Of a stretch of 33,383 nt of DNA, positions 7,386 through 15,538 are shown in pieces. A model generated the notes under the pieces. It had not been told where the DNA came from and searched no databases. It was given only the letters and a program-made list of their open reading frames with translations. The position numbers and the translations under genes are program-made. Every line of letters starts with the position of its first letter. Positions within the stretch are counted from its first letter, which is position 1. The DNA is taken from the NCBI GenBank assembly GCA_007125845.1, contig SLCK01000135.1, forward strand, positions 1 to 33,383, given 5' to 3'. This DNA comes from Gemmatimonadota bacterium (GTDB lineage Bacteria > Gemmatimonadota > Gemmatimonadetes > Longimicrobiales > Gaopeijiaceae).

Positions 7386-9794
7386 TCAATCCCTCGCAGG
7401 GCCGCCGGCCTCCACGGCTGCGACCCGGCGCACGACGGATGGGATGGTGTCCGGGTTGAGCGACATCGAGTCGATACCCGCTTCCACGAGCATCTCGGCG
7501 AAGTCCGCGTGGTCGCTCGGGGCCTGACCACAGATGCCCACCTTCGCGCCCGCCGCGTGCGCCCTCGTGATGACATCTTTGATCATGGATACGATCGCGG
7601 GGTCGCGTTCATCGAAGATGGCGGTCAGTTCCTTCGCACCGGAGTCGCGATCGACACCCAGGGTAAGCTGCGTGAGGTCGTTCGATCCGATCGAGAATCC
7701 GTCGAAGCGCTCGGCGAACTCCTCGGCCAGGACGACGTTCGAGGGCACCTCGCACATCACGAAGATTTCGAGTCCTCGCTCTCCGCGCACCAAACCGTTC
7801 TCCGCCATCACGGCCAGCACGAGATCCGCCTCCTTCAGAGTCCGGCAGAAGGGGACCATCACGATCACGTTCTCGAACCCCATCTCTTCCCGGACACGTC
7901 GGATGGCCCGGCACTCCAGAGCGAATGCGTCCCGGTAGCGCTCGCTGTAATAGCGGCAGGCACCGCGGAAGCCGAGCATGGGGTTTTCCTCCGCCGGCTC
8001 GAAGGCCGCTCCTCCCAGCAGGCCTGCGTACTCGTTCGTCTTGAAATCGCTCAGTCGCACGATGACCGGATGAGGGTGCCCGACGGCCGCCAACTTCGCG
8101 GTGCCCAGGGCGAGCAGGTCCACGAAATACTCGGAGGGTCGCTCGTATCCCTCGGTGAGCTCCGCAATTCTCTCCCTTTCCTCGTCAGAGACGCGCTCTG
8201 GTTGCAGAAGGGCCATCGGATGGATCTTGATGATCTCCCCGATGATGAACTCGATGCGCGCGAGGCCAATTCCCCGGGCCGGAAGTGGCCACCACCGGAG
8301 GGCAGCGGCGGGATTGCCCAGGTTCATCATGATCTGGGTGCGAGTCTCCGGGAAATTCTCCAGGTCCTGCTCCTCAGTCTCGAAGGAGAGCAGCCCCCGG
8401 TAGACGAAGCCTTGATCCCCCTCCGCGCAGGAGATCGTGACCTCGTCACCGTCTTCCAGCACCTCCATCGCGTTGCCGGTTCCGACCACCGCGGGAATCC
8501 CCAGCTCGCGGCTCACGATGGCCGCGTGGCTCGTTCGACTGCCCTGCTCGGTCACGACAGCCGCAGCCCGATTCAGGATCGGCCCCCAGTCCGGATCCGT
8601 CCGCTGCGTGACCAGGACGCCTCCGGATTCGAACCGATCGATTTCGGCAGGGCTCTGAATGCGGAACACCTTTCCCTGCGCGATCGCCTCCCCGACCGCC
8701 GTTCCCGTGACGAGAACCTCCCCTCGCTCGGAGAGCGTGTAGGAGCGCAGTGAGGGAGCCCCGGCCCGATGGTGCACGGTCTCCGGACGCGCCTGCACGA
8801 TGTACAGCGGGCCGTCCGGTCCATCTTTCGCCCACTCGATGTCCATCGGCTGTCCGTAATGGGCCTCGATGATCGATCCCCAGCCAGCAAGGGTCATAAT
8901 GTCCCCATCGGCCAGGGAAAAGGTGTCCCGCTCGGCGGCCGTTGTAGGGCAGGTCACCGTCCCCGTAGCACGGTCCGTGTCGTAGACGACCTTCTCCTCC
9001 TTGGTGCCGCGAGTTCGCTCGATGATCGGGACCGCTCCCGCGCGATCGAGGAGGGGCTTGAACACAACGAACTGGTCGGGGCTCACGTTTCCTTTCACGA
9101 CGGCTTCCCCTAGGCCCCATGATGACGAGATGACCGACACGTCCGGAAAGCCGGTGTCCGGGTCGAGCGTGAAGAGGACCCCGGCGGCCGCCTGGTCGGA
9201 TCGCACCATCTTCTGCACTCCCACGGAGAGGGCGACCTCCATGTGCTCGAAGTCTCGGTCTTCGCGGTACGAGATGGCCCGATCGGTGAAGAGCGATGCG
9301 AAGCATCGCCGACAGGTCTCGAGGAGTTCTTCCTCTCCCACCACGTTGAGGAAGCTCTCCTGTTGGCCGGCAAAGCTCGCTTCGGGAAGGTCCTCCGCGG
9401 TCGCGCTGCTGCGCACGGCAACGTCCAGGTGCTCCCGTGAGTAACTAGCCGAGAGGTCTCGGTAGGCCTGAGCGATCGCCTCAGAGACGCGTTCCGGCAT
9501 CCCTCCTCCAGTGATGAGATCCCGGATGGTTCGCCCCGCATGGGCGAGCGTCACCTCGCCGGCTCGCATCTCGCCAATGAGGTTCCGGATCGGCTCATCG
9601 AGCCCGTTCTCGCGGATGAATTCTCGATACGCCTCCGCCGTGGTGGCGAATCCGTCCGGGACCCGGATGCCTCGTGCGCCAAGGGTCTGGATCATCTCCC
9701 CGAGGGAGGCGTTCTTTCCGCCGACCTCCCCCACGGCGGCCATGCCCACTTCCCGGAACGTGCGGATGAACGGACATGCATTCTCTTTCGACAC
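7386..9794 (-). CDS. ppsA: Phosphoenolpyruvate synthase
   Basis: 802 aa, near the family's ~790. The GTG at 9794 is preferred over the upstream in-frame ATG at 9824 because GGGAGGAG stands 8 nt before it. The N-terminal ATP-grasp half has GGKNASLGEMI and VAVRSSATAEDLPEASFAGQQES. The swivelling phospho-histidine domain has His423 in GSRTSHAAIVSRELGIPAVVG. The C-terminal PEP/pyruvate barrel ends with GICGQAPSDHADFAEML, containing the acid/base cysteine. It makes PEP, AMP and phosphate from pyruvate and ATP in the cytoplasm, the first step of gluconeogenesis from pyruvate, lactate or acetate. It is divergent from groEL across a 198-nt region holding two opposed sigma-54-like promoters. No regulatory-kinase (PpsR) gene is nearby. 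Confidence 0.95.
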   Translation of the reverse strand: MSKENACPFIRTFREVGMAAVGEVGGKNASLGEMIQTLGARGIRVPDGFATTAEAYREFIRENGLDEPIRNLIGEMRAGEVTLAHAGRTIRDLITGGGMPERVSEAIAQAYRDLSASYSREHLDVAVRSSATAEDLPEASFAGQQESFLNVVGEEELLETCRRCFASLFTDRAISYREDRDFEHMEVALSVGVQKMVRSDQAAAGVLFTLDPDTGFPDVSVISSSWGLGEAVVKGNVSPDQFVVFKPLLDRAGAVPIIERTRGTKEEKVVYDTDRATGTVTCPTTAAERDTFSLADGDIMTLAGWGSIIEAHYGQPMDIEWAKDGPDGPLYIVQARPETVHHRAGAPSLRSYTLSERGEVLVTGTAVGEAIAQGKVFRIQSPAEIDRFESGGVLVTQRTDPDWGPILNRAAAVVTEQGSRTSHAAIVSRELGIPAVVGTGNAMEVLEDGDEVTISCAEGDQGFVYRGLLSFETEEQDLENFPETRTQIMMNLGNPAAALRWWPLPARGIGLARIEFIIGEIIKIHPMALLQPERVSDEERERIAELTEGYERPSEYFVDLLALGTAKLAAVGHPHPVIVRLSDFKTNEYAGLLGGAAFEPAEENPMLGFRGACRYYSERYRDAFALECRAIRRVREEMGFENVIVMVPFCRTLKEADLVLAVMAENGLVRGERGLEIFVMCEVPSNVVLAEEFAERFDGFSIGSNDLTQLTLGVDRDSGAKELTAIFDERDPAIVSMIKDVITRAHAAGAKVGICGQAPSDHADFAEMLVEAGIDSMSLNPDTIPSVVRRVAAVEAGGPARD

Positions 9795-9851
9795 CTTGTC
9801 TCCTCCCGAATTCCTTGCTTGCAATGCATAAGAGGTCCCGACGGTAGGCCT

Positions 9852-9867
9852 TGCATGGGTCGTGCCA
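9852..9867 (-). promoter_or_regulatory. Predicted sigma-54 promoter of ppsA
   Basis: The minus strand reads TGGCACG-N4-ATGCA, 10 of 11 bases of the -24/-12 consensus with exact spacing. RNA would start near 9841, a 47-nt leader before the GTG at 9794 with its ribosome site inside. It is divergent from the groEL site, with 59 bp between the two -24 boxes. Confidence 0.62.
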
Positions 9868-9926
9868 TTCGGAAATCATGACGAACGAGTGAGCGGTTGA
9901 GGAGGGACTCCGTCTTTCTTCGGTGT

Positions 9927-9943
9927 GGCACATGGGTTGCATA
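9927..9943 (+). promoter_or_regulatory. Predicted sigma-54 promoter of groEL
   Basis: TGGCAC-ATGGG-TTGCA is a perfect match to the RpoN -24/-12 consensus (TGGCAC-N5-TTGCW) with the required GG-N10-GC spacing. The predicted start is about 9953, leaving a 40-nt leader before the groEL ATG. No CIRCE element (inverted TTAGCACTC) of the HrcA system is visible here, which supports a different mode of control for this chaperonin. Confidence 0.7.
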
Positions 9944-9992
9944 CCATAACCTTCGTCCACCTTGCTGATCTCCCCACGCACAGGCTCCGACC

Positions 9993-11612
9993 ATGCCTCA
10001 CAAGCAAATGCTGTTTCGCGCGGAAGCGCGAGAGAAGATCCTCCGCGGAGCCCGTGCCCTCGCGGAAGCGGTCGAGGGTACGCTGGGTCCCCGCGTGCAC
10101 GCCGTCCTGATCGAGCGGAAGTGGAGCAAGCCGCTTGTGTGCGACGACGGTGTCACGATCGTGAAGGAGGTGGCTCTCGAGGATCCCGCTGAGAACCTGG
10201 GTGCTCAGGTCCTGAAGGAAGCGGCGGAACGGACGGGAGAGACGGTCGGCGACGGCACGACCACCGCCACCATCCTCGCGTATGCGATGTTCGCCGAAGG
10301 CCTCCGCAACGTTGCGGCCGGCGCCGCCGCGATCGAGCTCAAGCGCGGGATGGAGCGGGGGCTCCGGTGCGTCGTGGAGGCCCTCGCCGCGATTTCGCGG
10401 CCGGTGTCGGGGAGGATCGAGAAGCGCCAGGTGGCCACGATCTCCGCCCACAACGACCCGTCGATCGGAGAGATGGTGGCCGATGCCCTGGAGCAGGTCG
10501 GGACGGAGGGGGTGATTGCGGTGGAAGAGGCTAAGGGCATCGAGACCGTGCTCGACGTGGTGGAGGGGATGCGGTTTGACCGCGGCTATCTTTCTCCGTA
10601 CTTCGTAACGGACCCGGAAAAGGCGGAGGCCGTCCTCGAAGACCCGCTGGTCCTCCTCTGCGAGAAGAAGATCGGCGCCATGAACGACCTCGTTCCCCTC
10701 CTGGAACAGTTGGCCCGGCAGGATCGTCCCCTCCTGGTCGTCGCTGAGGACGTGGAAGGGGAGGCACTTGCAACCCTAGTCGTCAACAAGCTGCGGGGGG
10801 TTCTCTCCTCACTGGCCGTGAAGGCACCGGGATTCGGGGATCGCCGAAAGGCGATCTTGCAGGACCTCGGTACTCTCACTGGAGCGCGGGTGGTGAGCGA
10901 GGATATTGGACTCCGGCTCGACAGTCTGACCGTGGGCGATCTCGGCTCCGCATCCCGCGTCGTGGCGAACCGCGACGACACCACGGTGATCGGCGGGGGG
11001 GGGGCGCCCGATGCGATCGAGGCGCGGGTGAGGGAGCTTCGGACCCAGATCGTGGCTGCGACCTCCGATTACGACAGGGAGAAGCTCGAAGAGCGGCTCG
11101 CGAAGCTGGTGGGTGGTGTGGCGGTGATCCGGGTCGGTGCTCCCTCGGAGGCAGAGATGAAGGCGCGGACCGAGGCTTTCGAGGACGCGATCAGTGCCAC
11201 GAAGGCGGCAGTAGAGGAGGGGATCGTGCCGGGGGGAGGCCTGGCCCTCCTTCGAGCCATTCAGGCCGTCGAGGAGGAGAGCGAGCGGGCCGAAGGGGAT
11301 GAGCGGACGGGAATCCTGGTCCTTCGACGCGCCCTGGAGGGACCGGCCCGTCGAATCGCGGAGAACTCCGGAGTCGACGGGGGTGTGGTGGTCGATCGGA
11401 TGCGAGCGGGCACAGGAGGCTTCGGCTTCGATGCAGCCCGGCGAGAGTACGTGGACCTCCTCGAGGCCGGCATCATCGATCCCACCAAGGTCGTACGGGT
11501 CGCGCTCGAGAACGCCGTATCGGTGGCTGGTACGCTTCTCTTGGTCCAGGCGACGATGACCGAGGTGCCTGAGCCCGCGTCCGAGCGCCTTCCGTCTCCC
11601 GAGATGTATTGA
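9993..11612 (+). CDS. groEL: Chaperonin GroEL-family protein (orphan, no GroES beside it)
   Basis: 539 aa, collinear with E. coli GroEL. The ATP-site aspartates sit at the canonical places: Asp52 in [10 protein letters not shown], Asp87 in [11 protein letters not shown], and the later one in [21 protein letters not shown]. The apical segment [13 protein letters not shown] and the VVNKLRG helix that bind substrate and GroES are kept. Two things differ from housekeeping GroEL: there is no groES upstream, and the flexible GGM-repeat tail is replaced by a short [13 protein letters not shown] end. It is therefore probably a second, specialised 60-kDa chaperonin. Its partner could be a GroES encoded elsewhere. 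It has a perfect sigma-54-type promoter and a weak ribosome site, and is followed by two hairpins. Confidence 0.95.
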   Translation: MPHKQMLFRAEAREKILRGARALAEAVEGTLGPRVHAVLIERKWSKPLVCDDGVTIVKEVALEDPAENLGAQVLKEAAERTGETVGDGTTTATILAYAMFAEGLRNVAAGAAAIELKRGMERGLRCVVEALAAISRPVSGRIEKRQVATISAHNDPSIGEMVADALEQVGTEGVIAVEEAKGIETVLDVVEGMRFDRGYLSPYFVTDPEKAEAVLEDPLVLLCEKKIGAMNDLVPLLEQLARQDRPLLVVAEDVEGEALATLVVNKLRGVLSSLAVKAPGFGDRRKAILQDLGTLTGARVVSEDIGLRLDSLTVGDLGSASRVVANRDDTTVIGGGGAPDAIEARVRELRTQIVAATSDYDREKLEERLAKLVGGVAVIRVGAPSEAEMKARTEAFEDAISATKAAVEEGIVPGGGLALLRAIQAVEEESERAEGDERTGILVLRRALEGPARRIAENSGVDGGVVVDRMRAGTGGFGFDAARREYVDLLEAGIIDPTKVVRVALENAVSVAGTLLLVQATMTEVPEPASERLPSPEMY

Positions 11613-11637
11613 TCGCCGCTTACGGGCGCGCGATCAA
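11609..11637. terminator. Stem-loop at the groEL stop codon
   Basis: TTGATCGC and GCGATCAA form a perfect 8-bp stem around a 13-nt loop; the groEL stop codon is part of the left arm. There is no T-run after it. It may mark the 3' end of groEL mRNA, facing the convergent SDR gene. Confidence 0.35.
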
Positions 11638-11651
11638 CGCGATCGAACGGA

Positions 11652-11670
11652 CACGCTGTCGAGAAGCGTG
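11652..11670 (+). terminator. Second stem-loop downstream of groEL
   Basis: CACGCT and AGCGTG pair over a 7-nt loop and are followed by CAGTTTCCCC, a short T stretch. It could be a weak intrinsic terminator for groEL in the 164-nt convergent gap. Confidence 0.3.
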
Positions 11671-11776
11671 CAGTTTCCCCCGACTACCCGGAGGGTCATG
11701 CTGGAGGGTCACGGGACGATGTGATGCGTCGTCGACCCTCGCTCGCATGTGACGGATTCCAAAGCGAGCTGCACCT

Positions 11777-12550
11777 TCAGCGGGCCACGTACCCCCCGTC
11801 GACAAGGAGCGGGTGTCCGGTCACGAAGGACGCCCCGTCGCTGGAGAGCCACACGACTGCGTCGGCGACCTCCTCGGGTTTGCCGAGACGCCCGATAGGG
11901 TGAAGGCCGACGAGGTCGTCGTACACGCTCCGGTCCTCTTCCGCCTTCAGTCCGCGCTGCATCACCATTGGCGTTTCGATGACTCCGGGACAGACCGCAT
12001 TGACCCGGATACCGCGAGAGCCGTACTCCAGGGCGGCGGCCCTGGTGAGCCCCAGCAGACCGTGCTTGGACGCGGAGTAGACCGATGCCGTTGCGAAGCC
12101 TACCACCCCGGCGATCGACGCGCAGTTGACGATTGAACCACCGCCGATCTTCAGCATTTCCGGGATCTCGTAGCGCATGCACTGCCAGACGCCTTTCAAG
12201 TTGATCTCCATGATTCGGTCCCAGGCTTCTTCCGGGTAGTCCACCAGCTCGGCCATCACTCCCTCTGTCCCCGCGTTATTGAAGGCGGCGTCGAGCCGTC
12301 CATATGTGTCCACGGTTACGCGAACCAGGGAGGCGACCTGTTCCCCGTCGGAGACGTCTGCAGCTACGAACCTCGCCTCTCCTCCTTCGCCCTCGATCAA
12401 TCGAACCGTCGCCTCTCCCCCGTCCTCATCCACGTCGGAGACGACCACGCGAGCGCCTTCGCGCGCGAAGGCCAGCGCAGTCGAGCGCCCGATTCCCGAT
12501 GCTGCGCCCGTCATAAGGGCCACTTTCGCTTCCAAACGCTTTCCGCTCAT
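11777..12550 (-). CDS. Short-chain dehydrogenase/reductase (SDR)
   Basis: 257 aa, classical SDR length. It has the cofactor motif TGAASGIGRS (~13-22), followed by VVSDVDE, whose Asp suggests NAD rather than NADP. The structural NNAG motif and the catalytic Ser in SIVNCASIAG are present, with the Tyr-Lys pair in YSASKHG. The C-terminal GRLGKPEEVADAVVWLSSD to VDGGY stretch is typical. The substrate is unknown. The ATG at 12550 is chosen because the fold begins there and AAGGGGAG lies about 10 nt upstream; upstream in-frame codons belong to the promoter region. It is divergent from the universal stress gene, and its predicted sigma-54 site has the same half-sites as that gene's. Confidence 0.93.
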   Translation of the reverse strand: MSGKRLEAKVALMTGAASGIGRSTALAFAREGARVVVSDVDEDGGEATVRLIEGEGGEARFVAADVSDGEQVASLVRVTVDTYGRLDAAFNNAGTEGVMAELVDYPEEAWDRIMEINLKGVWQCMRYEIPEMLKIGGGSIVNCASIAGVVGFATASVYSASKHGLLGLTRAAALEYGSRGIRVNAVCPGVIETPMVMQRGLKAEEDRSVYDDLVGLHPIGRLGKPEEVADAVVWLSSDGASFVTGHPLLVDGGYVAR

Positions 12551-12623
12551 CGAGTGCTTGCTCCCCTTAGGATTCCGCGTGGTGGGCACTGGTAGACGAG
12601 GTGCCCCGCTCGTCGTGGAGGCT

Positions 12624-12639
12624 AGCAGGGAACATGCCA
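12624..12639 (-). promoter_or_regulatory. Predicted sigma-54 promoter of the SDR gene
   Basis: The minus strand reads TGGCAT-N5-CTGCT with exact GG-N10-GC spacing, 9 of 11 consensus bases. Start near 12613 would give a leader of about 63 nt before the ATG at 12550. The half-sites are identical to those before the usp gene on the other strand. Confidence 0.5.
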
Positions 12640-12755
12640 TGCGAAGTCTGGGCGATCGGCTCCAGGGCATGTTGCTTGCACTTGGGGTAAGAGCGGTGAC
12701 CTCCGGGACCGTGGTGCTTGACCGCTTCCGGCTCCCGCTCGCCAGCGGATCGAGG

Positions 12756-12777
12756 ACTTAGGACAATGCGCCTAAGT
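12756..12777. repeat. Inverted repeat ACTTAGG-N8-CCTAAGT
   Basis: Perfect 7-bp arms separated by 8 nt, midway between the two divergent sigma-54-like promoters. It is a candidate binding site for the activator of these promoters, or a cruciform. I do not see the same sequence near the groEL/ppsA promoters. Confidence 0.4.
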
Positions 12778-12831
12778 GACCTCATGCGGTGCGACAGTGG
12801 TCACGATCGCTCTCGAAGCGAGCCTGCAGGA

Positions 12832-12841
12832 TCTCGCGAGA
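12832..12841. promoter_or_regulatory. Palindrome TCTCGCGAGA, possible enhancer site
   Basis: A perfect 10-bp palindrome about 125-130 bp upstream of the predicted usp transcription start. That is the usual distance for enhancer-binding activators of sigma-54 promoters. Its role is inferred only from position. Confidence 0.3.
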
Positions 12842-12937
12842 CGGGTCCGGTCGAATCGTCCCAGGCCGGGGCAGATGGTCCCCGCATCCTCGAATACGCT
12901 GTGCGGCCTGGAGACACATCGGGGACGGGATGGACCC

Positions 12938-12953
12938 TGGCATGACAGCTGCT
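12938..12953 (+). promoter_or_regulatory. Predicted sigma-54 promoter of the universal stress gene
   Basis: TGGCAT-GACAG-CTGCT, exact GG-N10-GC spacing, 9 of 11 consensus bases, preceded by the consensus pyrimidine. Start near 12964 would leave a 43-nt leader before the ATG at 13007. Confidence 0.52.
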
Positions 12954-13006
12954 TCGAGCGTTAAGGTTCTCCTTCTCGATCTAGATCCTCAACCCGAAAG
13001 GTGGTC

Positions 13007-13933
13007 ATGTACCGGAAGATCTTGGTTCCGCTGGACGGATCGGACCTTGCGGAGTCCGCGCTCCCCTTTGCGTTATCCCTGGCGGAGCGCAGTGGTGGTG
13101 AGCTTCACCTGGTCCGGGTGGCCCCGATGGTCCCGTCCTACGGGCCCTTCGTCGACAGTGAAGTGGGAAACGATCAGTGGCTGGAGATTACCCGGACTGC
13201 GAGTTCGAAGTACCTCGAGAAGACGCGTGAACGCATCGGGAAAGCCGGGAGCGACACCCCAAGTCAGGCCCATGTCCTCTCTGGTCGCCCGGTTCGGGCT
13301 ATCCATCGGCACATCCTCGAGGAGGGAATCGACCAAGTGGTGATGACCACCCACGGGAGGCGCGGGCTCAAGCGCATGTGGCTGGGGAGCGTTGCGGACG
13401 GAGTGCTGCGCTCCGTTCCGGCGCCGGTCTTCCTCTGGCGGGGCGACGAGGGCGGACAGTTGGATTTGACGGCCCGGCCATCCCTCCAGAGCATCCTCGT
13501 GGCGCTGGACGGATCCGAGATGGCTAGAGCCATGCTTCCGTGGGCGGAGGAGCTAGCCCGGCTCTTCCAAGCTCGTCTCTCCCTGGTGGGCGTCTTCCTC
13601 CAGGAGGTGGAATTCGGCTCCTCTTACATCCCTCACGCCGCCAAAGAGGAAGCGAAGCGGGACTCCCGCCGGCTCGAACTTAAGACTCACCTTGCGCGAG
13701 CCGCCGAAGACGTCGCCCGGCGGGGTGTGGACGTCGACCACGCAGTGGTGTCAGCCCCTCAGGCCCATGTCGGGATCCTGTCGGAACAGGAGAGGATCGG
13801 AGCCGACGTCGTGGCACTCGCCACCCATGGGCGCGATCCCGGTACTCGCCTCCTCCTCGGAAGCGTGGCGGACAAGGTGATCCGGGGATCGAAAGTTCAT
13901 GTTCTCGTCCACCGGGACGCCGAGGAACCGTGA
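13007..13933 (+). CDS. Universal stress protein with two UspA domains
   Basis: 308 aa made of two Usp domains in tandem. Domain 1 is about residues 1-147, starting MYRKILVPLDGSDLAE. Domain 2 is about 158-305, starting SILVALDGSEMAR. Both keep the ATP-loop pattern T-H-G-x9-G-S (THGRRGLKRMWLGS and THGRDPGTRLLLGS), so both probably bind ATP. The ATG at 13007 is chosen because it starts exactly at the conserved strand and GAAAGG lies just upstream; a GTG six bases earlier is the alternative. Tandem Usp proteins promote survival in hypoxia, starvation and other energy stress; the direct target is unknown. It is divergent from the SDR gene and convergent with the GNAT gene. Confidence 0.93.
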   Translation: MYRKILVPLDGSDLAESALPFALSLAERSGGELHLVRVAPMVPSYGPFVDSEVGNDQWLEITRTASSKYLEKTRERIGKAGSDTPSQAHVLSGRPVRAIHRHILEEGIDQVVMTTHGRRGLKRMWLGSVADGVLRSVPAPVFLWRGDEGGQLDLTARPSLQSILVALDGSEMARAMLPWAEELARLFQARLSLVGVFLQEVEFGSSYIPHAAKEEAKRDSRRLELKTHLARAAEDVARRGVDVDHAVVSAPQAHVGILSEQERIGADVVALATHGRDPGTRLLLGSVADKVIRGSKVHVLVHRDAEEP

Positions 13934-13970
13934 GGGCCGGGACGGGTGGAGGGGTCGTGCTCCTGACACC

Positions 13971-14708
13971 TCAGGGTGTGGAGGGACGGGTGCGCGCGTA
14001 GGCCAGACGGGGCGGGCCGTCGCCCCGGTCGAGACGGTAGCCCTGAAGGCCTTGGCCGAGGGCGTCGCGGTGCCCGTCGAAGTCGTCGATCGCGACATGA
14101 GCCTCCGGGACCCTGGGGTTGTCGGCACGTGCGCGGCTTTCCATATGGAGCAGGAAGTTGGGACCGTCCTCGTCGATCTTGATCCCTTTCACCCGGAGGC
14201 CGGATGCCAGATGGGAATGAAGGCTGTAGGGGCTCATTGGGGACGTAAGTGCGGAGAAGTGCCGGTACCCGAGTAGGCGGCCCAATCGAATCCGCCGGAT
14301 CGACATGAGGTGGTGGAGGCGGCTTCCCCTGTACTCCGGATGGACGGCGGCCCCGTCGAGCTGGGCCATGTTGGGGAGCTCGTCGGCGGGAAGGCCGAGA
14401 TCCCATCCGTAATTGTCGGGAGAGTGGTCCGGGAACCGGAGGGTGACGTAGGCGATCGTGCGATCGTCGCAGACGGCGGCGAGAAGGCGGCCTTCGCCGT
14501 CGAGGATTCGCTGGAAGTAACTCCGCTGGCGTCGATAGAGCGTTTCGGGGTGCTCGAGAGTGGAGTGGATGAATCGGTGGAGGTCGAGGACCAGGTCCAG
14601 GTCGTCGGGGCCGAGCAGATGCAGGGAAACCGGCTCTTTTCGACCGGTGGGACGATGTACTGCAATAGCTTGTCGAGGGGAGCGAGAGGTCGGGCTCCAG
14701 GGTGTCAT
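13971..14708 (-). CDS. GNAT-like N-acyltransferase
   Basis: 245 aa. The core from ~28 to ~190 looks like a GNAT fold: LLAAVCDDRTIAYVTLRF as the central beta strands, then the acetyl-CoA-binding segment LDGAAVHPEYRGSRLHHLM (a variant of RxxGxG/A). This is followed by GYRHFSALTSPMSPYSLHSHLASGLRVKG, which resembles the C-terminal N-PYS-x-HxxxGF segment of larger GNAT families. Its ATG overlaps the PhyH stop by 4 nt (ATGA), so the two are co-translated and probably act on the same molecule. The first ~27 residues are poor in fold signals and a later start is possible. The acceptor is unknown. Confidence 0.75.
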   Translation of the reverse strand: MTPWSPTSRSPRQAIAVHRPTGRKEPVSLHLLGPDDLDLVLDLHRFIHSTLEHPETLYRRQRSYFQRILDGEGRLLAAVCDDRTIAYVTLRFPDHSPDNYGWDLGLPADELPNMAQLDGAAVHPEYRGSRLHHLMSIRRIRLGRLLGYRHFSALTSPMSPYSLHSHLASGLRVKGIKIDEDGPNFLLHMESRARADNPRVPEAHVAIDDFDGHRDALGQGLQGYRLDRGDGPPRLAYARTRPSTP

Positions 14709-15538
14709 TGTGCCGCGCCCGGAATAGACGGGCCCGGAACTTCCTCGATCGAAGGAGGAGTTTCCCTGGCCCGAGCGTCCCTGCGCACGGCAGTGAGACT
14801 CACGAACTCACTCAGGGGATCTTCCGGATCGTGGGGGTGACAGACGGAAGCCAGATCCTGGACCTGGACCAGGAGCGTGAACTTCATCCGACTCGAGCGA
14901 TTGGGCACGGATTCGTGGAGCAGGAGCGGGTGGAAGAGGACCCCGTGGCCCGCGGGAAGGACCATCGTCTCCTTCGGAGCGTCCTTCCAGTACCTCTCAT
15001 CCACCGTGGGGTAACGGGGGTCGTCGATCCGGTGCGGAAGGAGGCCCAATCGGTGGGTTCCAGCAAAGACGCGCATGGTACCGTAGTGCTCGTCGGCCGG
15101 ACGCAAAGGCACCCACAGTCGCCAGGCGCGGTGGCATCGGGTGGAAGCGAAGTCCTGATGAATTCGCAGCAGGCGGCTGGAGTCGTGGGGCGGGTCCGCA
15201 CGAATGTCGGGCCACACCAGGGGAACCTCGATCCCCTTCCGCCGCAGGAATTCGGTCTCCTCCAGGAAACGGCCGATGTCAGTCGCTATCTGATTGAGGA
15301 CGAACATCCGCTCGAGGAGCCCGTAGAGGAGCGACCAGTACGCTCCTCCCTGGCGGTGCAAATGAATGAAGGGTTCCACATCTCCATCCAGAGGGGTCCC
15401 CAGCCTCCGGCATTCCCCTTCCGACAGCACGGCGATCTCGTGCTCGAAGCGATCCAGGTGGGCTTGGGGAACCAGGTTGGGCAGGACCACGAAGCCTCGG
15501 CTCTCCAGCGCCTCGAAGTCCAGGTTGGGGTGGGTCAT
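14705..15538 (-). CDS. Phytanoyl-CoA dioxygenase (PhyH) family, Fe(II)/2-oxoglutarate oxygenase
   Basis: 277 aa. The iron ligands can be placed: HxD in RIHQDF (mid-protein) and the distal His in LLLHESVPNRSSR, where the final Arg would bind 2-oxoglutarate. The N-terminal GFVVLPNLVPQAHLDRFEHEI stretch is typical of PhyH proteins. These enzymes hydroxylate or halogenate small molecules or lipids using O2 and 2-oxoglutarate. The substrate here is unknown; ectoine-, phytanate- and natural-product-hydroxylating members all share this frame. It is coupled to the downstream GNAT gene. The 194-nt upstream gap to the MoaD gene shows no clear promoter that I can name. Confidence 0.88.
   Translation of the reverse strand: MTHPNLDFEALESRGFVVLPNLVPQAHLDRFEHEIAVLSEGECRRLGTPLDGDVEPFIHLHRQGGAYWSLLYGLLERMFVLNQIATDIGRFLEETEFLRRKGIEVPLVWPDIRADPPHDSSRLLRIHQDFASTRCHRAWRLWVPLRPADEHYGTMRVFAGTHRLGLLPHRIDDPRYPTVDERYWKDAPKETMVLPAGHGVLFHPLLLHESVPNRSSRMKFTLLVQVQDLASVCHPHDPEDPLSEFVSLTAVRRDARARETPPSIEEVPGPSIPGAAQ

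Larger units (their letters stand above)
12551..13006. other. 456-nt divergent regulatory region between SDR and usp
   Basis: No convincing gene: the frames here lack ribosome sites and protein-like composition. The region holds two opposed sigma-54-like promoters about 300 bp apart. Between them lie a 7-bp inverted repeat at 12756-12777 and the 10-bp palindrome TCTCGCGAGA at 12832-12841. This length and content fit a bidirectional enhancer-controlled promoter region. Confidence 0.5.

Noticed and set aside
9795-9992. CIRCE/HrcA operator before groEL
   Set aside because: I looked for TTAGCACTC and GAGTGCTAA; neither is present.
11609-11637. TTGAT and ATCAA resembling an FNR/CRP site
   Set aside because: The arms are 19 nt apart rather than 4, and the site is at a gene end, so a hairpin is the better reading.
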